A DNA stretch of 64,000 nt, taken from Symsagittifera roscoffensis. Lineage: Eukaryota > Xenacoelomorpha > Acoela > Convolutidae. Position 1 is the stretch's first letter. Each line of letters starts with the position of its first letter. The DNA is taken from positions 49,473,581 to 49,537,580 of the forward strand of contig NC_087066.1 in assembly GCF_963678635.1 (NCBI RefSeq). Direction: 5' to 3'. Positions 43,683-54,993 of this stretch are shown here, one piece after another. The translations under genes were made by a program, and so were the position numbers. The notes beneath the pieces are model-generated. The model had not been told where the DNA came from and searched no databases. It saw only the letters and a program-made list of their open reading frames with translations.

Positions 43683-44128
43683 ATGACCAGCAACGCTCAA
43701 CAACTAGAGGCAAGCCATGAGATGATTGTGTTAAGCATAGTTGCCACAATGGACCAGGCCACAACAAACTCCGAGATAGTGGAAGATACGTTCATGTACC
43801 GGAGCAACCTACAGAAGGTAATGGGGATTACTTTCATAGCAACAGTGACCCGTAAGGACAAGAACCTGAAGCCAATCGTAAACGTTGTAAAAAAAAGTGA
43901 CATAGGGAATCCCTCAAACTAGCCTATGGTGACTACTGGTACAACGTCCGCAACCACCTGCATGTGAAGGAGGACGATTTGCCACTGGGCGAACGCATCA
44001 TCATCCCGCAACAGCTTAGACAAACGATCCTCGACAGTCTTCATCTCACACACCCGGGTGCAGCCAAGATGCTTGATCTATGCGAGAACATTTCTTTAAA
44101 AAAAGTGGAAATTTATGTCATACAATAA
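43683..44128 (+). pseudogene. Integrase zinc-binding (H2C2) relic, family B
   Basis: 43683-43922 has RKDKNLKPIVNVVKKSD. After a frameshift the frame ending at 44128 reads GDYWYNVRNHLHVKEDDLPL, GERIIIPQQLRQTILDSLHL and THPGAAKMLDLCENI. This is the classical beginning of a Ty3/gypsy integrase: the Y-W-Y-N-x-R segment, I-I-P-x-x-L-R, and a His-bearing L-H-x-T-H-P-G-x-x-K-M helix. The Cys pair and catalytic core are absent: sequence turns AT-rich after 44090. Confidence 0.75.
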
Positions 44129-46888
44129 GACATACGCCGGCAATTTTGGCAGCCGTAAACTATTTCCTCAATTTGTTCGATTTTTTTTGTTTTTCTTTTT
44201 CAAAAAACACCCGCTGAGTGCGTGCGTCGACTGTTTTTTGGCAAAATTTAAGCCAAGGATAAATTGGACGTTTTCAAATTAAAAAAATGAAATTGGATTG
44301 ACTTCGATGTACTGTAGATATTGATGATTGAATATTTTTTTTTAAAAAAAAGAAACTTTCAACCACGGTCAATTTTTGAACTTAAAATTCAGAAAAGGTT
44401 GAGTTATTACCAGCAACCAAATCAAACTTGCACTGGCAAATAAATTCGTTGTATAATGGTAAATTTTAGAAACTACAGTAAAAATTTATTAAAAACAGTT
44501 TTAAATTGTTATATCGTACAAATCATTTAGTTTTCTTACTTTTCTGAAAAATATCAAAAAGTAAAAAAACTAAGAACCTTTTCGGATTGCAATGACTTCT
44601 TTTTGAAATATGTTCTCGATTAAAAAACTTTCAAAAAGAGTTTTGAATTTTCTGTCTTTAGGTATTTTTCTGAAGGCCAATTTTGGAAAAAAGTAAAAAA
44701 CTATTTGCAAAAACGTGTTAACGCATTGAAGATGTTAATACTTAAAGCCCAAACTAAAACAAAATTTTACCTGTAAAAATTATCCCAAAAAGCTGGAAAC
44801 TTTATGCGGCCATTTTTAAATTGCTAATTACTGCTCAACGTAATTGCCAGCATCGTGTAAGCACAGTGCCTGAATTTAATAACCAAAATGCCAGCCAGTT
44901 AGGTTTAAAAAATTAATTAGCCTCAGTTTTTCCCGACTAGACTCAAAATGTACCACTAAGCGATTATTTGATGTAAATTAAGGGCAATCAATTTAAAAGC
45001 TAAAAACAACTCATGTTTTTTTCAGATTTGTTCGAGATCGCTTTTTCACGGTGGCTAATACCTGTTTAAAATTCGGGATTGATTTGTTTGAAAAACTTTT
45101 AAAATCAGATAATTCTAAACTTGTTTTTTTTTTGTCTCAATATACTTTTAATTATCGGCGGCTCACGAGTAAAATTTGCAGTGGGATGAGTACTCATCTT
45201 TGAAGGCCAATTTGTGCACTGAATAAGCGCACAGTTTGGTGCAATGGAATCCAGGGAAAAGTCTTTAAACATGTACCAAAATGTTAGTAAGCTCCACTCA
45301 AACATTTTTTTATGGATTCCGAGTACAATTAAGCGTAAAATTGTATTTGTCGGCAGATTAATTTTCTTGTGAGTTCTGAAACCAGCGAAAATTGCTAGTT
45401 GTTTTGCTTTTCGCAAAAACGAGTTCCGGTTAAAGTTAGCGGATTCTCCAAAAAGTAAGCAAGTTTCCCACATTTTATGCGGATTCCGCAGTTTTGGTTA
45501 ATATACTGAACTAATTCCGTGCGTAAGCGAATGAAAGCTAGATCTAGGATTTAAATCTAGCATATGGAATTTAAAAGCTAGTACTTAGCCACTGTCAGTG
45601 GAATCCTCAAACGAGTCTTAAATAATTGATTAACCAAAATCGTTGATGTACCCTATAAACTTCTCAGCACATTCATCTTCTAAAAAAGCTTTGGTAAAGG
45701 CACTGAAAAGCAGAGGCACTGAAAATGTTTGGGAAAAGCACTTTAAGATTAGCATTGAAAACTGTACATTGCGTCAACCCCATGCTGCAGGTAAAAGTCC
45801 CTGCAGGTGTAAGTTTTTCGTCAATGTGTAAATAATTCAAGTCTAATTCAAGTAAAACAAAACTCAGGTAAAAACTTTGGAGACGTAGCTATAATTTTTA
45901 CTGGAGTTCGCAAACCTTCGATATTTGCTTATTTTTTTTTACAAATTCCGCTGCTAACTTGAAGATTCCGCTTTGATTTGCGGTATTAAATAGATTGTTT
46001 TTGGAGCAAAAATTATCAATACATAATTACGCTATTTGCTCGTGGAGTTCAAAACAGCAAAGAATATTAAAATAAAAATAGCAATGTAGCGGACAAATCT
46101 AATGTTGGCCTGTTGTGAAAACTGCTTATAATTCACATAAAACACAGCTTAGGATGGTACTCATTTTTTTCCACTTAATGTTTTTTATCAGACACAAAAA
46201 GATTGTTTGATCAGTCTTCTGAACTTATTTCGAACCAAATTGCCAAGTATGACAAAAAAATTTTAAAAAGATGGGAATCCTTGTCAGATTCTTGAAAAAA
46301 TTTCTACCATTTTTAAGATGTTATTGACACTTTTGAAAGATCATTTTTCGCAAAAACTTAGGCAGTCTTCTAGATTGATTTGCACTGGACTGAACTTTCA
46401 AAACAGTTTTTGTTTTTTGTATTAATTGCTACTTTTTACAACAGATCATTTGATTATGCGTGCTATTTAAGGCTGTTAGCATAAGAATTTTTTTGTTTAC
46501 CGTTCGAAAGTGAGAATTAATCTAACTGTGGGGAAATTTTCCCCAGGAGTTGTAACGAATCCTAAAGAGGGGGTATTCATGGACAAGAAATCCATGGAAT
46601 GGGGTCCTTAATTTTCAAAGGACCAATGTAATAAGGTTTGATAAAGGTCCTTGCTAAGTTTAGCTTAACAACATGGTCTTACAAAGCCTTAAGATCTTGC
46701 TAAGCGTTGCTTAAGAACAGATACACGATACAAGGTTCCTTCCATTTTCCAATTGTTGGGTACTAAATCAACCGTCCTACAGTCATTTGATAACACTACT
46801 CAATTTGGTTGGTATGTTTGTTCGTGCAAAGTAATTTTTGATCTTGTGAAGGTTTTTTTACAAAAGTTATAGGGAAATTATTTATTAT
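44129..46888. other. AT-rich region, no supported gene
   Basis: The largest frame is 45105-45473 on the minus strand (122 codons, starting MWETCLLFGESANFNRN), which is Phe/Ile/Lys-rich and unrecognised. The plus frame 45643-45831 starts at TTG and is likewise unassigned. The near-palindrome TGGGGAAATTTTCCCCA sits at 46529-46545. A 0.17 kb block at 44847-45010 is repeated at 46889-47065. Confidence 0.35.
44847..45010. repeat. Dispersed repeat, copy 1
   Basis: Shares CCACTAAGCGATTATTTGA, TTAAGGGCAATCA and surrounding sequence with 46889-47065. Direct orientation, moderately diverged. Confidence 0.8.
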
Positions 46889-47065
46889 TTGCCAGCATTT
46901 TTTTAAGCACAATGCTTGAATTTAATGTCCAAAAGGCCAAACAAAAATCAAATTAATTTGAAAAAAATTAATTAGTCTCAACTTTTCCCGACTATCTCAA
47001 AAGGTACCACTAAGCGATTATTTGAGGTAAATTAAGGGCAATCATTATAAAAGCTAAAAAAAACT
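46889..47065. repeat. Dispersed repeat, copy 2
   Basis: Second copy of 44847-45010, about 2.04 kb downstream, lying immediately left of the 0.72 kb tandem units. Confidence 0.8.
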
Positions 47066-47382
47066 TACAGGTTTTGGAAGAGAAAAAAAATATTAGAGCC
47101 AAAACCATACCAAAAACTAAGTAAATTACAATAAGAAGATTCAAACATATGCCGACACAAAAAAAATGTACGGGTACAATGTAAGAACGTGACTGAAAAG
47201 TTTTTTCGCTTGACATTCAGAAACCAACGAAAAACCTTACAAATCTGTAATCATTATGAAATTAACTGCTCTCAATATAAAAAACGGTTCAATCAGCTTT
47301 TTTCAGCACGCATGAAAATGAAAGATGGATCAGCAAGAATCGGCCTTACAGAGAAGTAAAAACTTAAAGACAAGAACAAATT

Positions 47383-47530
47383 TCACTGACAATCAAAAAT
47401 TGGAAATTATAAAAGTGACAAAGAGTCGGAAGAGTAATAACTCGGTAGAATGCGGAACAACAAATAAGTTATCAATGTTTCAAGTTCCCAGAGCACGGAA
47501 GTGAAGACGAAATTTAGGAACACTATTAAA
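47383..47530 (+). pseudogene. psq/CENP-B-type helix-turn-helix relic, copy 1
   Basis: The plus frame reads FTDNQKLEIIKVTKSRKSNN then SVECGTTNKLSMFQVPRARK, a stop and RRN. Q-K-L-E-I-I-K, followed about ten residues on by S-V-x-x-x-x-T-x-x-x-L-S-x-x-x-V, is the pattern of the N-terminal HTH of pogo/Tigger transposases and CENP-B-like proteins. No DDE catalytic part is recognisable nearby. Confidence 0.5.
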
Positions 47531-47861
47531 GTTGAAATAAAAATTTTAAAAACTAAGAGCAGTAACGAAGGTTTTTTTGTTAGTGTGAAAAGTTAAGTAA
47601 AAATACTCAATTTACCAAGAAAAACTCTTACAGATTTTCTGTTCATACCCGTACGTATACACAAAACATTGCTTACAATAGAAGTTCTGAGTATCATTTG
47701 CTAGATCTAGCATCTGTTAAAATATTTGCCAACTAAAAGCTTGATGTTATTTATCTTATTAGTGCAGTTGACTCTATGTCCCGCTTTTTCGAAGTGCAAC
47801 CACGGAAATTAAATTGTGAAACTACAAGTGTAGACGCGTTCAAACTGACGATGAAGACGAA

Positions 47862-48047
47862 ATGGCCAAAAAAGTAGTGGTCTACAAGTGCACATCAATT
47901 GAAGGATTATTTGATGCATTGTCTAATAGGAACCGATTAGAAGCCCATAACAAAACCAACGAAAAACCTTACAAATCTGTAATCATTATGAAATTAACTG
48001 CTCTCAATATAAAAAGCGGTTCAATCAGCTTTTTTCAGCACGCATGA
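47862..48047 (+). pseudogene. Decayed C2H2-finger-like frame
   Basis: The 61-codon frame begins MAKKVVVYKC and continues with RNRLEAHNKTNEKPYKS. YKC, a Phe six residues on, L-x-x-H and the linker T-x-E-K-P-Y-K resemble a C2H2 zinc finger. The second Cys and second His are missing, the Phe-Leu spacing is too long, and the cysteine after the linker is Ser. The second copy near 48581 is interrupted by a stop (AACTGA). Weak assignment. Confidence 0.3.
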
Positions 48048-48107
48048 AAACTGGATCAGCAAGAATCAGCCTTACAGAGAAGTAAAAACTTCAAGACAAG
48101 AACAGTT

Positions 48108-48250
48108 TTCACTGACAATCAAAAATTGGAAATTATAAAAGTGACAAAGTCGGAAGAGTTATAACTCGGTAGAATGCGGAACAACAAATAAGATATCAAT
48201 GTTTCAAGTTCCGAGAGCACGTAAGTGAAGACGAAATTTAGGAACATTTT
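48108..48250 (+). pseudogene. psq/CENP-B-type HTH relic, copy 2
   Basis: Same motif as at 47383 (FTDNQKLEIIKVTK), with a two-base deletion in the AAAGAGTCGG region that shifts the frame before the recognition helix. Confidence 0.45.
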
Positions 48251-48832
48251 TAAAGTTGAAATAAAAATTTTAAAAACTAAGAACAGTAACGAAGTTTTTT
48301 TTGTTAGTGTGAAAAATTAAGTAAAAATACTCAATTTACCAAGAAAAACGCGTACAGATTTTCTGTTCATACCCGTATACACAAAACATTGCTTACAATA
48401 GGAGTTCTGAGTATCATTTGCTAGATCTAGCATCTGTTAAAAAAATTTGCCAACTAAAAGCTTGATGTTACTTATCTTATTAGTGCAGTTGACTCTATGT
48501 CCCACTTTTCGAAGTGCAATCACTGAAACTAAATTGTGAAACTAGAAGTGTAGACGCGTTCAAACTGACGATGAAGACGAAATGGCCAAAAAAGTAGTGG
48601 TCCACAAGTGCACATCAATTGAAGGATTATCTGATGCATTGTCTAATAGGAACTGATTAGAAGCCCATAGCAAAACCAACGAAAAACCTTACAAATCTGT
48701 AATCATTATGAAATTAATTGCTCTCAATATAAAAAGCGGTTCAATCAGCTTTTTTTGGCACGCATGAAATTGAAAATTGGATCAGCAAGAATCAGCCTTA
48801 CAGAGAAGTAAAAACTTCAAGACAAGAACAAT

Positions 48833-48975
48833 TTTCACTGACAATCAAAATTTGGAAATTATAAAAGTGACAAAGAGTCGGAAGAGTTATAACTCGGTAG
48901 AATGCGGAACAACAAATAAGATATCAATGTTTCAAGTTCCGAGAGCACGGAAGTGAAGACGAAATTTAGGAACAC
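48833..48975 (+). pseudogene. psq/CENP-B-type HTH relic, copy 3
   Basis: Third copy, with DNQNLEIIKVTKSRKS, again ending in a stop after PRARK. Confidence 0.45.
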
Positions 48976-49169
48976 TATTAAAGTTGAAATAAAAATTTTA
49001 AAAACTAAGAGCAGTAACGAAGGTTTTTTTGTTAGTGTGAAAAGTTAAGTAAAAATACTCAATTTACCAAGAAAAACTCTTACAGATTTTCTGTTCATAC
49101 CCGTATACACAAAACATTGCTTACAATAGAAGTTCTGAGTATCATTTGAAGCCCATATGATACCGATTA

Positions 49170-49800
49170 GAAGCCCATAGCAAAGAAAGCTAGAAAATTC
49201 TGCATTTGCAGGCAAAGTTTTTCTTCCTTGAAATTTTTCGAAGTTAGTTTGAGGATAGATGGTCATTTTGTGGCTTTTTTACATCCGATAAAAAAACAGG
49301 TTTCTCATATAAAGTTCGAATGATTTTTTCACCGCTGAAAGTGTTTAAACTTTTCAACTGACCGTCAAAAAAAACTTTTACCAATTAAATTGATTGAAGT
49401 AATTCGAAAAAATAAGATGGAGAAAGAAGACTCATAAAAATTTATGAAAGGCGAGTGATTCATCGATAGACAGAATTAGAGAATTGTTTTAACGTTTTTG
49501 ATGCTATAACCCTTCTTTTTGCAAGACGGATGCCGTATTGGGAAAGTATAATTTTTTCAAGCCGGCTTTTTCCTAGTCTACTAGAAGCCAAAGATATCGT
49601 TGATGGAACTGGTTGTCATTTTGTTATTACCAGGGAGGTCACGCCAAAAAATCCGCCAATAAAAAAAATCGCAGCAAACTAAGTTTGCGCGTGATCTCAG
49701 CTGATCATTATTTAACTGGATATTAACCGTTCTCAAAAAGGACACGCAAAAAGCTGCAATGAGTCAATGATACAACTTGTCGATTAAAAAACAGTCACGC
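49170..49800. other. AT-rich upstream region
   Basis: No frame of interest. A minus frame at 49045-49266 overlaps the end of the tandem copies and is probably chance. Confidence 0.4.
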
Positions 49801-49803
49801 AGG

Positions 49804-49810
49804 TATATAA
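49804..49810 (+). promoter_or_regulatory. TATA-box-like element
   Basis: TATATAA in a GC-richer context (CACGCAGG before it), 20 bp ahead of the ATG at 49830. The distance is short for a TSS at the usual 25-30 bp, so the ATG, if used, would lie at or near the mRNA 5' end. Confidence 0.3.
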
Positions 49811-49829
49811 ACCAATCAACCGTAAAGTA

Positions 49830-50057
49830 ATGAATAGTTTCGACTATTTAAATTTTTTTTTCAACAAAAAGTCCAAAGTTTTTGCATGGAATTTCCAAGA
49901 GAGAATTAAATATTTCAACGTTAGAGAAGACGAGAAGATGAAAAAACTAAAAAGATTGAAGAAAAACTGGTTAACATTAAATACATTGACACAGTTCACG
50001 AGTTCTTTGGAATGGTTTAAGACTCGATGCAATCAATCAAGTTACGAGGATGAATAA
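49830..50057 (+). CDS. Uncertain 75-codon frame after a TATA-like box
   Basis: Begins MNSFDYLNFF and is basic in the middle (KMKKLKRLKKNW), ending TRCNQSSYEDE. No signal peptide or known motif. It lies just left of the PC4-like array and could be a first exon of the source gene, but no splice donor ties it to later exons. The antisense frame 49844-50032 is Phe-rich and ignored. Confidence 0.25.
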   Translation: MNSFDYLNFFFNKKSKVFAWNFQERIKYFNVREDEKMKKLKRLKKNWLTLNTLTQFTSSLEWFKTRCNQSSYEDE

Positions 50058-50686
50058 ATTGAAAAAAATGACATGAAAAACCTGCATACGATAAACAACA
50101 ACCAAAAAACGCGCGCGGCGTTTTAAATTTACAATTTACGATATCGACAAAGTCTGATTGCTTGGTCTGCCTTCTACGAGAACTTGCCAACATAAGCCAT
50201 GATGTATAAACTCCCCTGATTGCTCCAGAAGTCCAAATTGCCAAAACTAAAAATAAAGTAAGCTTTAAGTGGACAAGGTTTTAGAGTTTAAAACCCCCAT
50301 CCAAGCCATAGGTAAAAAGAAATAAAGCGGAGAGAAGAAAAGCTTTTCTACATTTGCTGAGCAAAATTAATCCTCATGCGGCAAAAAGTGCTAATTGAAA
50401 TTAACACAAGAATAAACTTTTACCAATCCAAACAATTGGCTTCATTAATAGCATAACAGTCTTGCAATTACTTTGACGTGAAAAACTCTATGTTGTTGAT
50501 ATTTTTGGACTGGCAAAAATAGAAATAGCTTTTTGGAATGGTTACAAACAATCGTTCATGGGTAAAGATTTTTAGTTTTTATACATAACAAAACAATTTG
50601 ATTGATGTTATTAAAAAACCAATTAGGAAAAAACTATCGAGCAGAAACTAACTCCCGTTTTGGATATATAGGATTTATAAACAATC

Positions 50687-50839
50687 ATGAATGATGACGT
50701 TGACAAAATTTCCCGTTTCGTCACAATTACCTTAGATAGGTCTGCAACAGCGAACGCTTTCAAAGATGACACTCTGAACAAAATCAAAACTGACCTGAAA
50801 AAAAGAAAAACTGAATGGACAGTAGCATTTATAGAATAA
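50687..50839 (+). CDS. Uncertain 50-codon frame
   Basis: An ATG frame after ATATATAGGATTTATAAAC, reading MNDDVDKISRFVTITLDRSA then FKDDTLNKIKTDLKKRKTEW and ending with TAA. The composition is protein-like (balanced acidic/basic, few Phe runs) compared with the surroundings. No homology recognised. It could be an exon of the gene whose later exons were amplified to the right. Confidence 0.3.
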   Translation: MNDDVDKISRFVTITLDRSATANAFKDDTLNKIKTDLKKRKTEWTVAFIE

Positions 50840-50856
50840 GCTTTTTCTTCTGAGAT

Positions 50857-51087
50857 ATGCAATTGGTTATCGCAAGCTTGAAAGTTGAGACAGACAAAAA
50901 ATCCAGGCCCTTCTTGGGAATTCTTATGGAAACAACTAAAAAAACAACTATGGAAACAACTGAAAAAATATATGCCTTAAGTTTTCGCCTAGAAAGCTTC
51001 AAAGAGACCAAGTTTATAAACGACTACGATGCAAACAAGGATGGTATGCAAAGGAACTCTTATGGAAGAGAATCTGTCACCTATTGA
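50857..51087 (+). pseudogene. Uncertain frame overlapping the first array unit
   Basis: 76 codons from ATG. The second half (FRLESFKETKFINDYDANKD) aligns with frames repeated in later array units. After a frameshift FDGNGGNALNVKKRKF follows, the element found in nearly every later unit. It seems to be the least eroded version of this exon-like block. Confidence 0.3.
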
Positions 51088-51390
51088 CGGTAATGGAGGG
51101 AATGCGTTGAATGTTAAAAAGCGTAAATTTTTATTAAAACCTCGAAAAAGAGATTAGATTGCTTAAAAACTATTGTCATGTGAAAATTAATTAGAAAGCG
51201 TTTCGATATTTAGATTTCTTTTAGATATTTTTTCAAAACGTTTTTCTCAAGTCTGAAAACTACAAGCAACCGAAAACTACACGGTTCAAACAGTCAAAGC
51301 TAGCATTTAAGTCAAAACAATGATTATGATCGGTTATACTCCTTCATCTTTAAAACAAAATTTCACTACAAACTGTTTCTTAGAATTACC

Positions 51391-51708
51391 ATGAAGTGTC
51401 CGGGATCATTTTTCAAAATTGGCGACAAGAGGAAGTTTTCGCAATTTTTTGGTATGTTCGTTTTTTCTCTACGACTATGGAAAACTATTAGCCGTTGTAA
51501 TCGTGTGAAAAAAGGCGTTAAAGAAGTTTTCTAGCAGATTTTCATTATACAAACACAATATTTCTTCCAGATTATGGCCGACTTGTATTAATATCAAGTT
51601 GTACAAAAAAGACGAGGAGGCACTTTTTATAAAGATCGACCAGGGTTAACCTTGACAGCTAACGACTTTGAATAATTGCCGGAAGTTTACTCGAAAATAA
51701 AAAAGTGA
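51391..51708 (+). pseudogene. PC4/p15 (Sub1)-like domain relic, two exons, most informative copy
   Basis: Exon a (51391-51451) reads MKCPGSFFKIGDKRKFSQFF and ends at a perfect donor, G/GTATGT. The 119 bp intron (51452-51570) ends TTTCTTCCAG. Exon b continues DYGRLVLI; then, with one frame change, NIKLYKKDEEALF; then, with another, FYKDRPGLTLTANDFE, a stop, LPEVYSKIKK. Order and spacing match the PC4 C-terminal domain: F-x-I-G-x-x-R at the start, a G-x-x-L-I-x-I strand, a charged turn, P-G-x-x-L-T, then a helix with E-x-L. PC4 proteins bind single-stranded DNA and act in transcription and repair in the nucleus. Two frameshifts and one stop make this copy non-functional. Confidence 0.55.
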
Positions 51709-52092
51709 CCAAAAAAAGTTTTGAAACAACTGAGAAAATTAGAAAAACGCGAACAAAGCTAAAATTTCTACAATAATCGAACCGATCATGAAAAACATTA
51801 TCATGACCTGGCTGATTCTAAAAAAACTATGCAGCATTTTTTTAAAAGGATGAATTCAAATACACTCGGTTCAGACAAAGTTTTTGCACTAGGTTTTTGC
51901 CTATAAAGCTTCATAGAGACCAAGAGACCAAGTTTGTGCACGACAAGGATGTCAAAAAACATGGTTGGTACATCTAGTATTTTTTCTGAAGAAAACTCAT
52001 GAGCTATTGACGGTAATGGAGACCGAGCGTTGGATTTTACATAGCGTGAGGTTCTTGTAAATGCCTGGAAAGAGTTATAGTTAGTTAGCTGT

Positions 52093-52590
52093 TTGATATT
52101 TAGGTTGTCTTTTAGCCGAATAGATCAGAATCCCAAACTATTTTTCTCACAATCTTCAACACTAAAGAAGATGACTGTTGCTTGCTTTTTTAACGGCTTT
52201 TTTGCAAAATATCACCGCATAAATCATCCTGCGCTCTTTCTCATATCAGGACAGTGGTTAAAGAAAAACAAAAAAGTTTACCCTACTATCCGGTCAAAAA
52301 GAAACTGCGAGCATCATTTGCAATTGATTCTGTTGGATGAAGGCAGATTTGAAAGTCTGAACTACTTCCAAAGTAGCGTTTTTTGTTTAGAAAACTTTTT
52401 GTTCTTAAAAAATGACATACTAATAAACTTGTTTGTAGTGAAAACGTTTTTTATTAGCTCATCTGGCCCAATGTTTTTCATATTGACTCAAGAAACTGTG
52501 ACATCCGCAGCAAAAAAGAGTGAAAAAAACCTCAAGTTCAAAAAGAACGCAGCCGAAAACTACAGGGTTCAAATAGTCAAAGCTATCTAA
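52093..52590 (+). other. Orphan 165-codon open frame inside the array
   Basis: Starts at TTG, with ATG at codon 27. The segment up to about 52500 is absent from other units; the last 15 codons (NYRVQIVKAI) rejoin the unit sequence. Lys/Phe/Asn-rich, no motif recognised. In this unit the PC4 exons are missing: sequence jumps from the post-KAI region directly to the next unit's start. Probably inserted sequence. Confidence 0.3.
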
Positions 52591-53186
52591 TATTTCGACA
52601 CAATGATCTTGACCGGTTATTTTCCTTCATCCCTCGTTGAAAAAAAAACACATTTTACAAATATTGAACTCACCATGAAAACAACTTCTATGATTTGGTC
52701 GATTCTAAAAAACAGTGCTCCCATTTTTTTGAATAGGGCGACTTTAAAAACATACGTTTCTGAAAAAAAAACTACAATTTTTGCCTTAAAAGTTTCATAG
52801 AGACCAAGTTTTTTTGACAATGATGCAAAAAAAAATCATGCAAAAAATTTTTCAATGAAGAGATTTCACTAGCTTTTGACGGTAATGGAGGAAATGCGTT
52901 GGATGTCAAAAAAAGGAAAATTTATATTGAAACCTCGAATGAGCTGTTTGAGTAAGTTTGCTTAAAAAATGTTGTCATGTGAAACACAATTAGGTAGCCT
53001 TTCGATTTTTCTATTGTTTTTTAGACTTTGATTTAAAAAGTTTATTCTCATATCTGAAGATGCAACCAAAAACTACACGGCTCAAACACTCAAAACTATC
53101 TAATATTTCGAGACAACGATCTTGACTGATTATTTGCCTTCATCTCTAAATCAAATTTTCACAAAAAACCGGCTCTTTAGAACAAC

Positions 53187-53588
53187 CATGAAGTTGTCCG
53201 GGTTCATTTATCAAAATTGGCAACAAGAGGATGTTTTCGCACCTTTTTTATTAGTGTCGGTTTTAATCTCCGACTAAGGAAAACTTTTAGCTGTTTTTAT
53301 TGTGCGAAGAAAAGCATTAAAGGATTTTTCTAGCTGATTTTATTTATACAAAAGCATTTTTTTTTCCAGATTATGGCCGTTTTGCATAATTATCAAGTTG
53401 TACGAAAAAGACGAAGAGGGACTTTCTATGAAGAGCGAGCAGGGTTAAAATTGACAGCTAAAAACTTTGAATCCTTGTCGGAAAATTACTCAAAAAGAAA
53501 AAAACCAAAAAAAACCTGTAAAACAACTGTAAAATTTGAAGCAAATCTAAAATTTCACTGTTCTCAAAAAAAGCGAGACGAAAATTGA
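53187..53588 (+). pseudogene. PC4-like relic, unit at 53.2 kb
   Basis: Exon a: GSFIKIGNKRMFSHLF at about 53205, donor lost. Exon b is open for 71 codons (53373-53588): YQVVRKRRRGTFYEERAGL then KLTAKNFESLSENYSK and a basic tail. Confidence 0.5.
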
Positions 53589-54327
53589 TGCTTGCTGTCG
53601 GTCGCTCAAAACTAAGCATTTACTTTGAAATCAGTTTTTAAAAAAAATGTTTAACGCAAAACACTAACCAGTACTTGTCCTTTTCAAAAAAGACTCCTAA
53701 GATTACACACTTTCTTATCTGAATCATGATTTTAACTTCTCTAACGTCACTTAAGCAACTCTTGATATTTGGGATATTTCTCCGTTAAAAAAACCATATT
53801 TTACAAATTTTGAACTCAACATAACAAAAATTTTCATAATTTGGTCGATTCTAAAAAACTATGCAACAATTTATTAAGTAGAACGACTTCGAAAACACTC
53901 TTTTCTCAAAAAAACTATAAGTTTTGACCTTAAACGTTTCATAGAGATCAAATTTTTTCATGACAATCATGCAAAAAAAACATGCCAAAATTCTTTTATT
54001 GAAAAGAACTTAACAGCTTTTGACGGTAATGGAGAAGATGCAATGGATGTTAAATAGCGCAAACTTTTATTGAGACATCGAATGAGCTGTTTGAATAAGA
54101 TTGCTTAAAAATTTTTGTCATGTGAAAAACAATTAGGTAGCCTTTCAATTTTTACATTGTTTTTAGACGTTGTTTTAAAAACTTTTTTCTCATATTTGAG
54201 GGTGCAACCAAACGCTAAACAATTCAAACAGTCAAAGCTATCTAATATTTCGAAAAATGATCTTGACTGGTTATTTTCTTTCTTTCCAAATCAAAACTTC
54301 ACTAAAAACCGGCTTTTTGGAATTGTC

Positions 54328-54740
54328 GTGAAGTTGTCTGGGATCATTCATCAAAATTCACGACAAAAGGATGTTTTCGCAATTTTTTTTATTAGTGTCG
54401 GTTTCAATCTCCGACTATGAAAACTATTAGCCGTTGTAATTGTGTGGAAGAAGGCAATAAAGAAAATTTCTAGTAGGTTTTTATTATACAAAAGCAATAT
54501 TTGTTCCAGATTATAGCCGTTTTGCATAATTATCAATTTGTACGAAAAGGACGGTTAGTGTCTTTTTATGAAGACTGACCAGGGTTAACATTGACAGCTA
54601 ACAACTTTGAATCCTTGCCGGAAAGTTACTCAAAAACAAAAACTGATCAAGAAAAAGTTGTAAGACAACTGTAAATTTTAGAAAAACTTGAAACAAATCT
54701 AAAAAAAACGGTGCTCGAAAAAAACACTACAGTTAAAGTG
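54328..54740 (+). pseudogene. PC4-like relic, unit at 54.3 kb
   Basis: Exon a is frameshifted (the KIG motif becomes KIHDKRMFSQFF). Exon b begins at 54511 after GTTCCAG, with ATTATAGCC instead of ATTATGGCC; GLTLTANNFESLPESY is interrupted. Confidence 0.45.
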
Positions 54741-54993
54741 ATGATTGCTGTCGGGATGTGTGAAACTAAGCAAATTTTTAAAAGTTATATACTATAAAAA
54801 AAGATAACGCAATGCATCAATCGTTACTTGACTATTTCAAACATTTCCCCAAAAAATTCAAATTTTTAATTCTGAATCATGATTTCAACATCTCTAACGT
54901 CACATGAAAAAACTCTTGAAATTAGCGATATTTCCCCGTTAAAATAACCATATTTCATAAAAATTGATTTCAACATGAAAAAATTTCCATGAT

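Larger units (their letters stand above)
47222..49170 (+). repeat. Three tandem units of about 0.72 kb
   Basis: AACCAACGAAAAACCTTAC opens the copies at about 47220, 47955 and 48674 (spacings 735 and 719 bp). The third copy stops at about 49140. Units are over 90 percent alike by eye. Each carries the HTH relic and, in the first two, the finger-like frame at its right end. Confidence 0.9.

Noticed and set aside
46529-46545. Palindrome TGGGGAAATTTTCCCCA as a Rel/NF-kB-type site
   Set aside because: The A/T core is too long for the usual site, there is no gene beside it, and a single short palindrome in AT-rich DNA carries little weight.
47383-47530. Homeodomain reading of the RTNFTDNQ ... segment
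   Set aside because: The start resembles a homeodomain N-arm, but the total length is too short and the Q-K-L-E-I-I-K plus S-V ... L-S-x-x-x-V pattern fits a psq/CENP-B HTH better.
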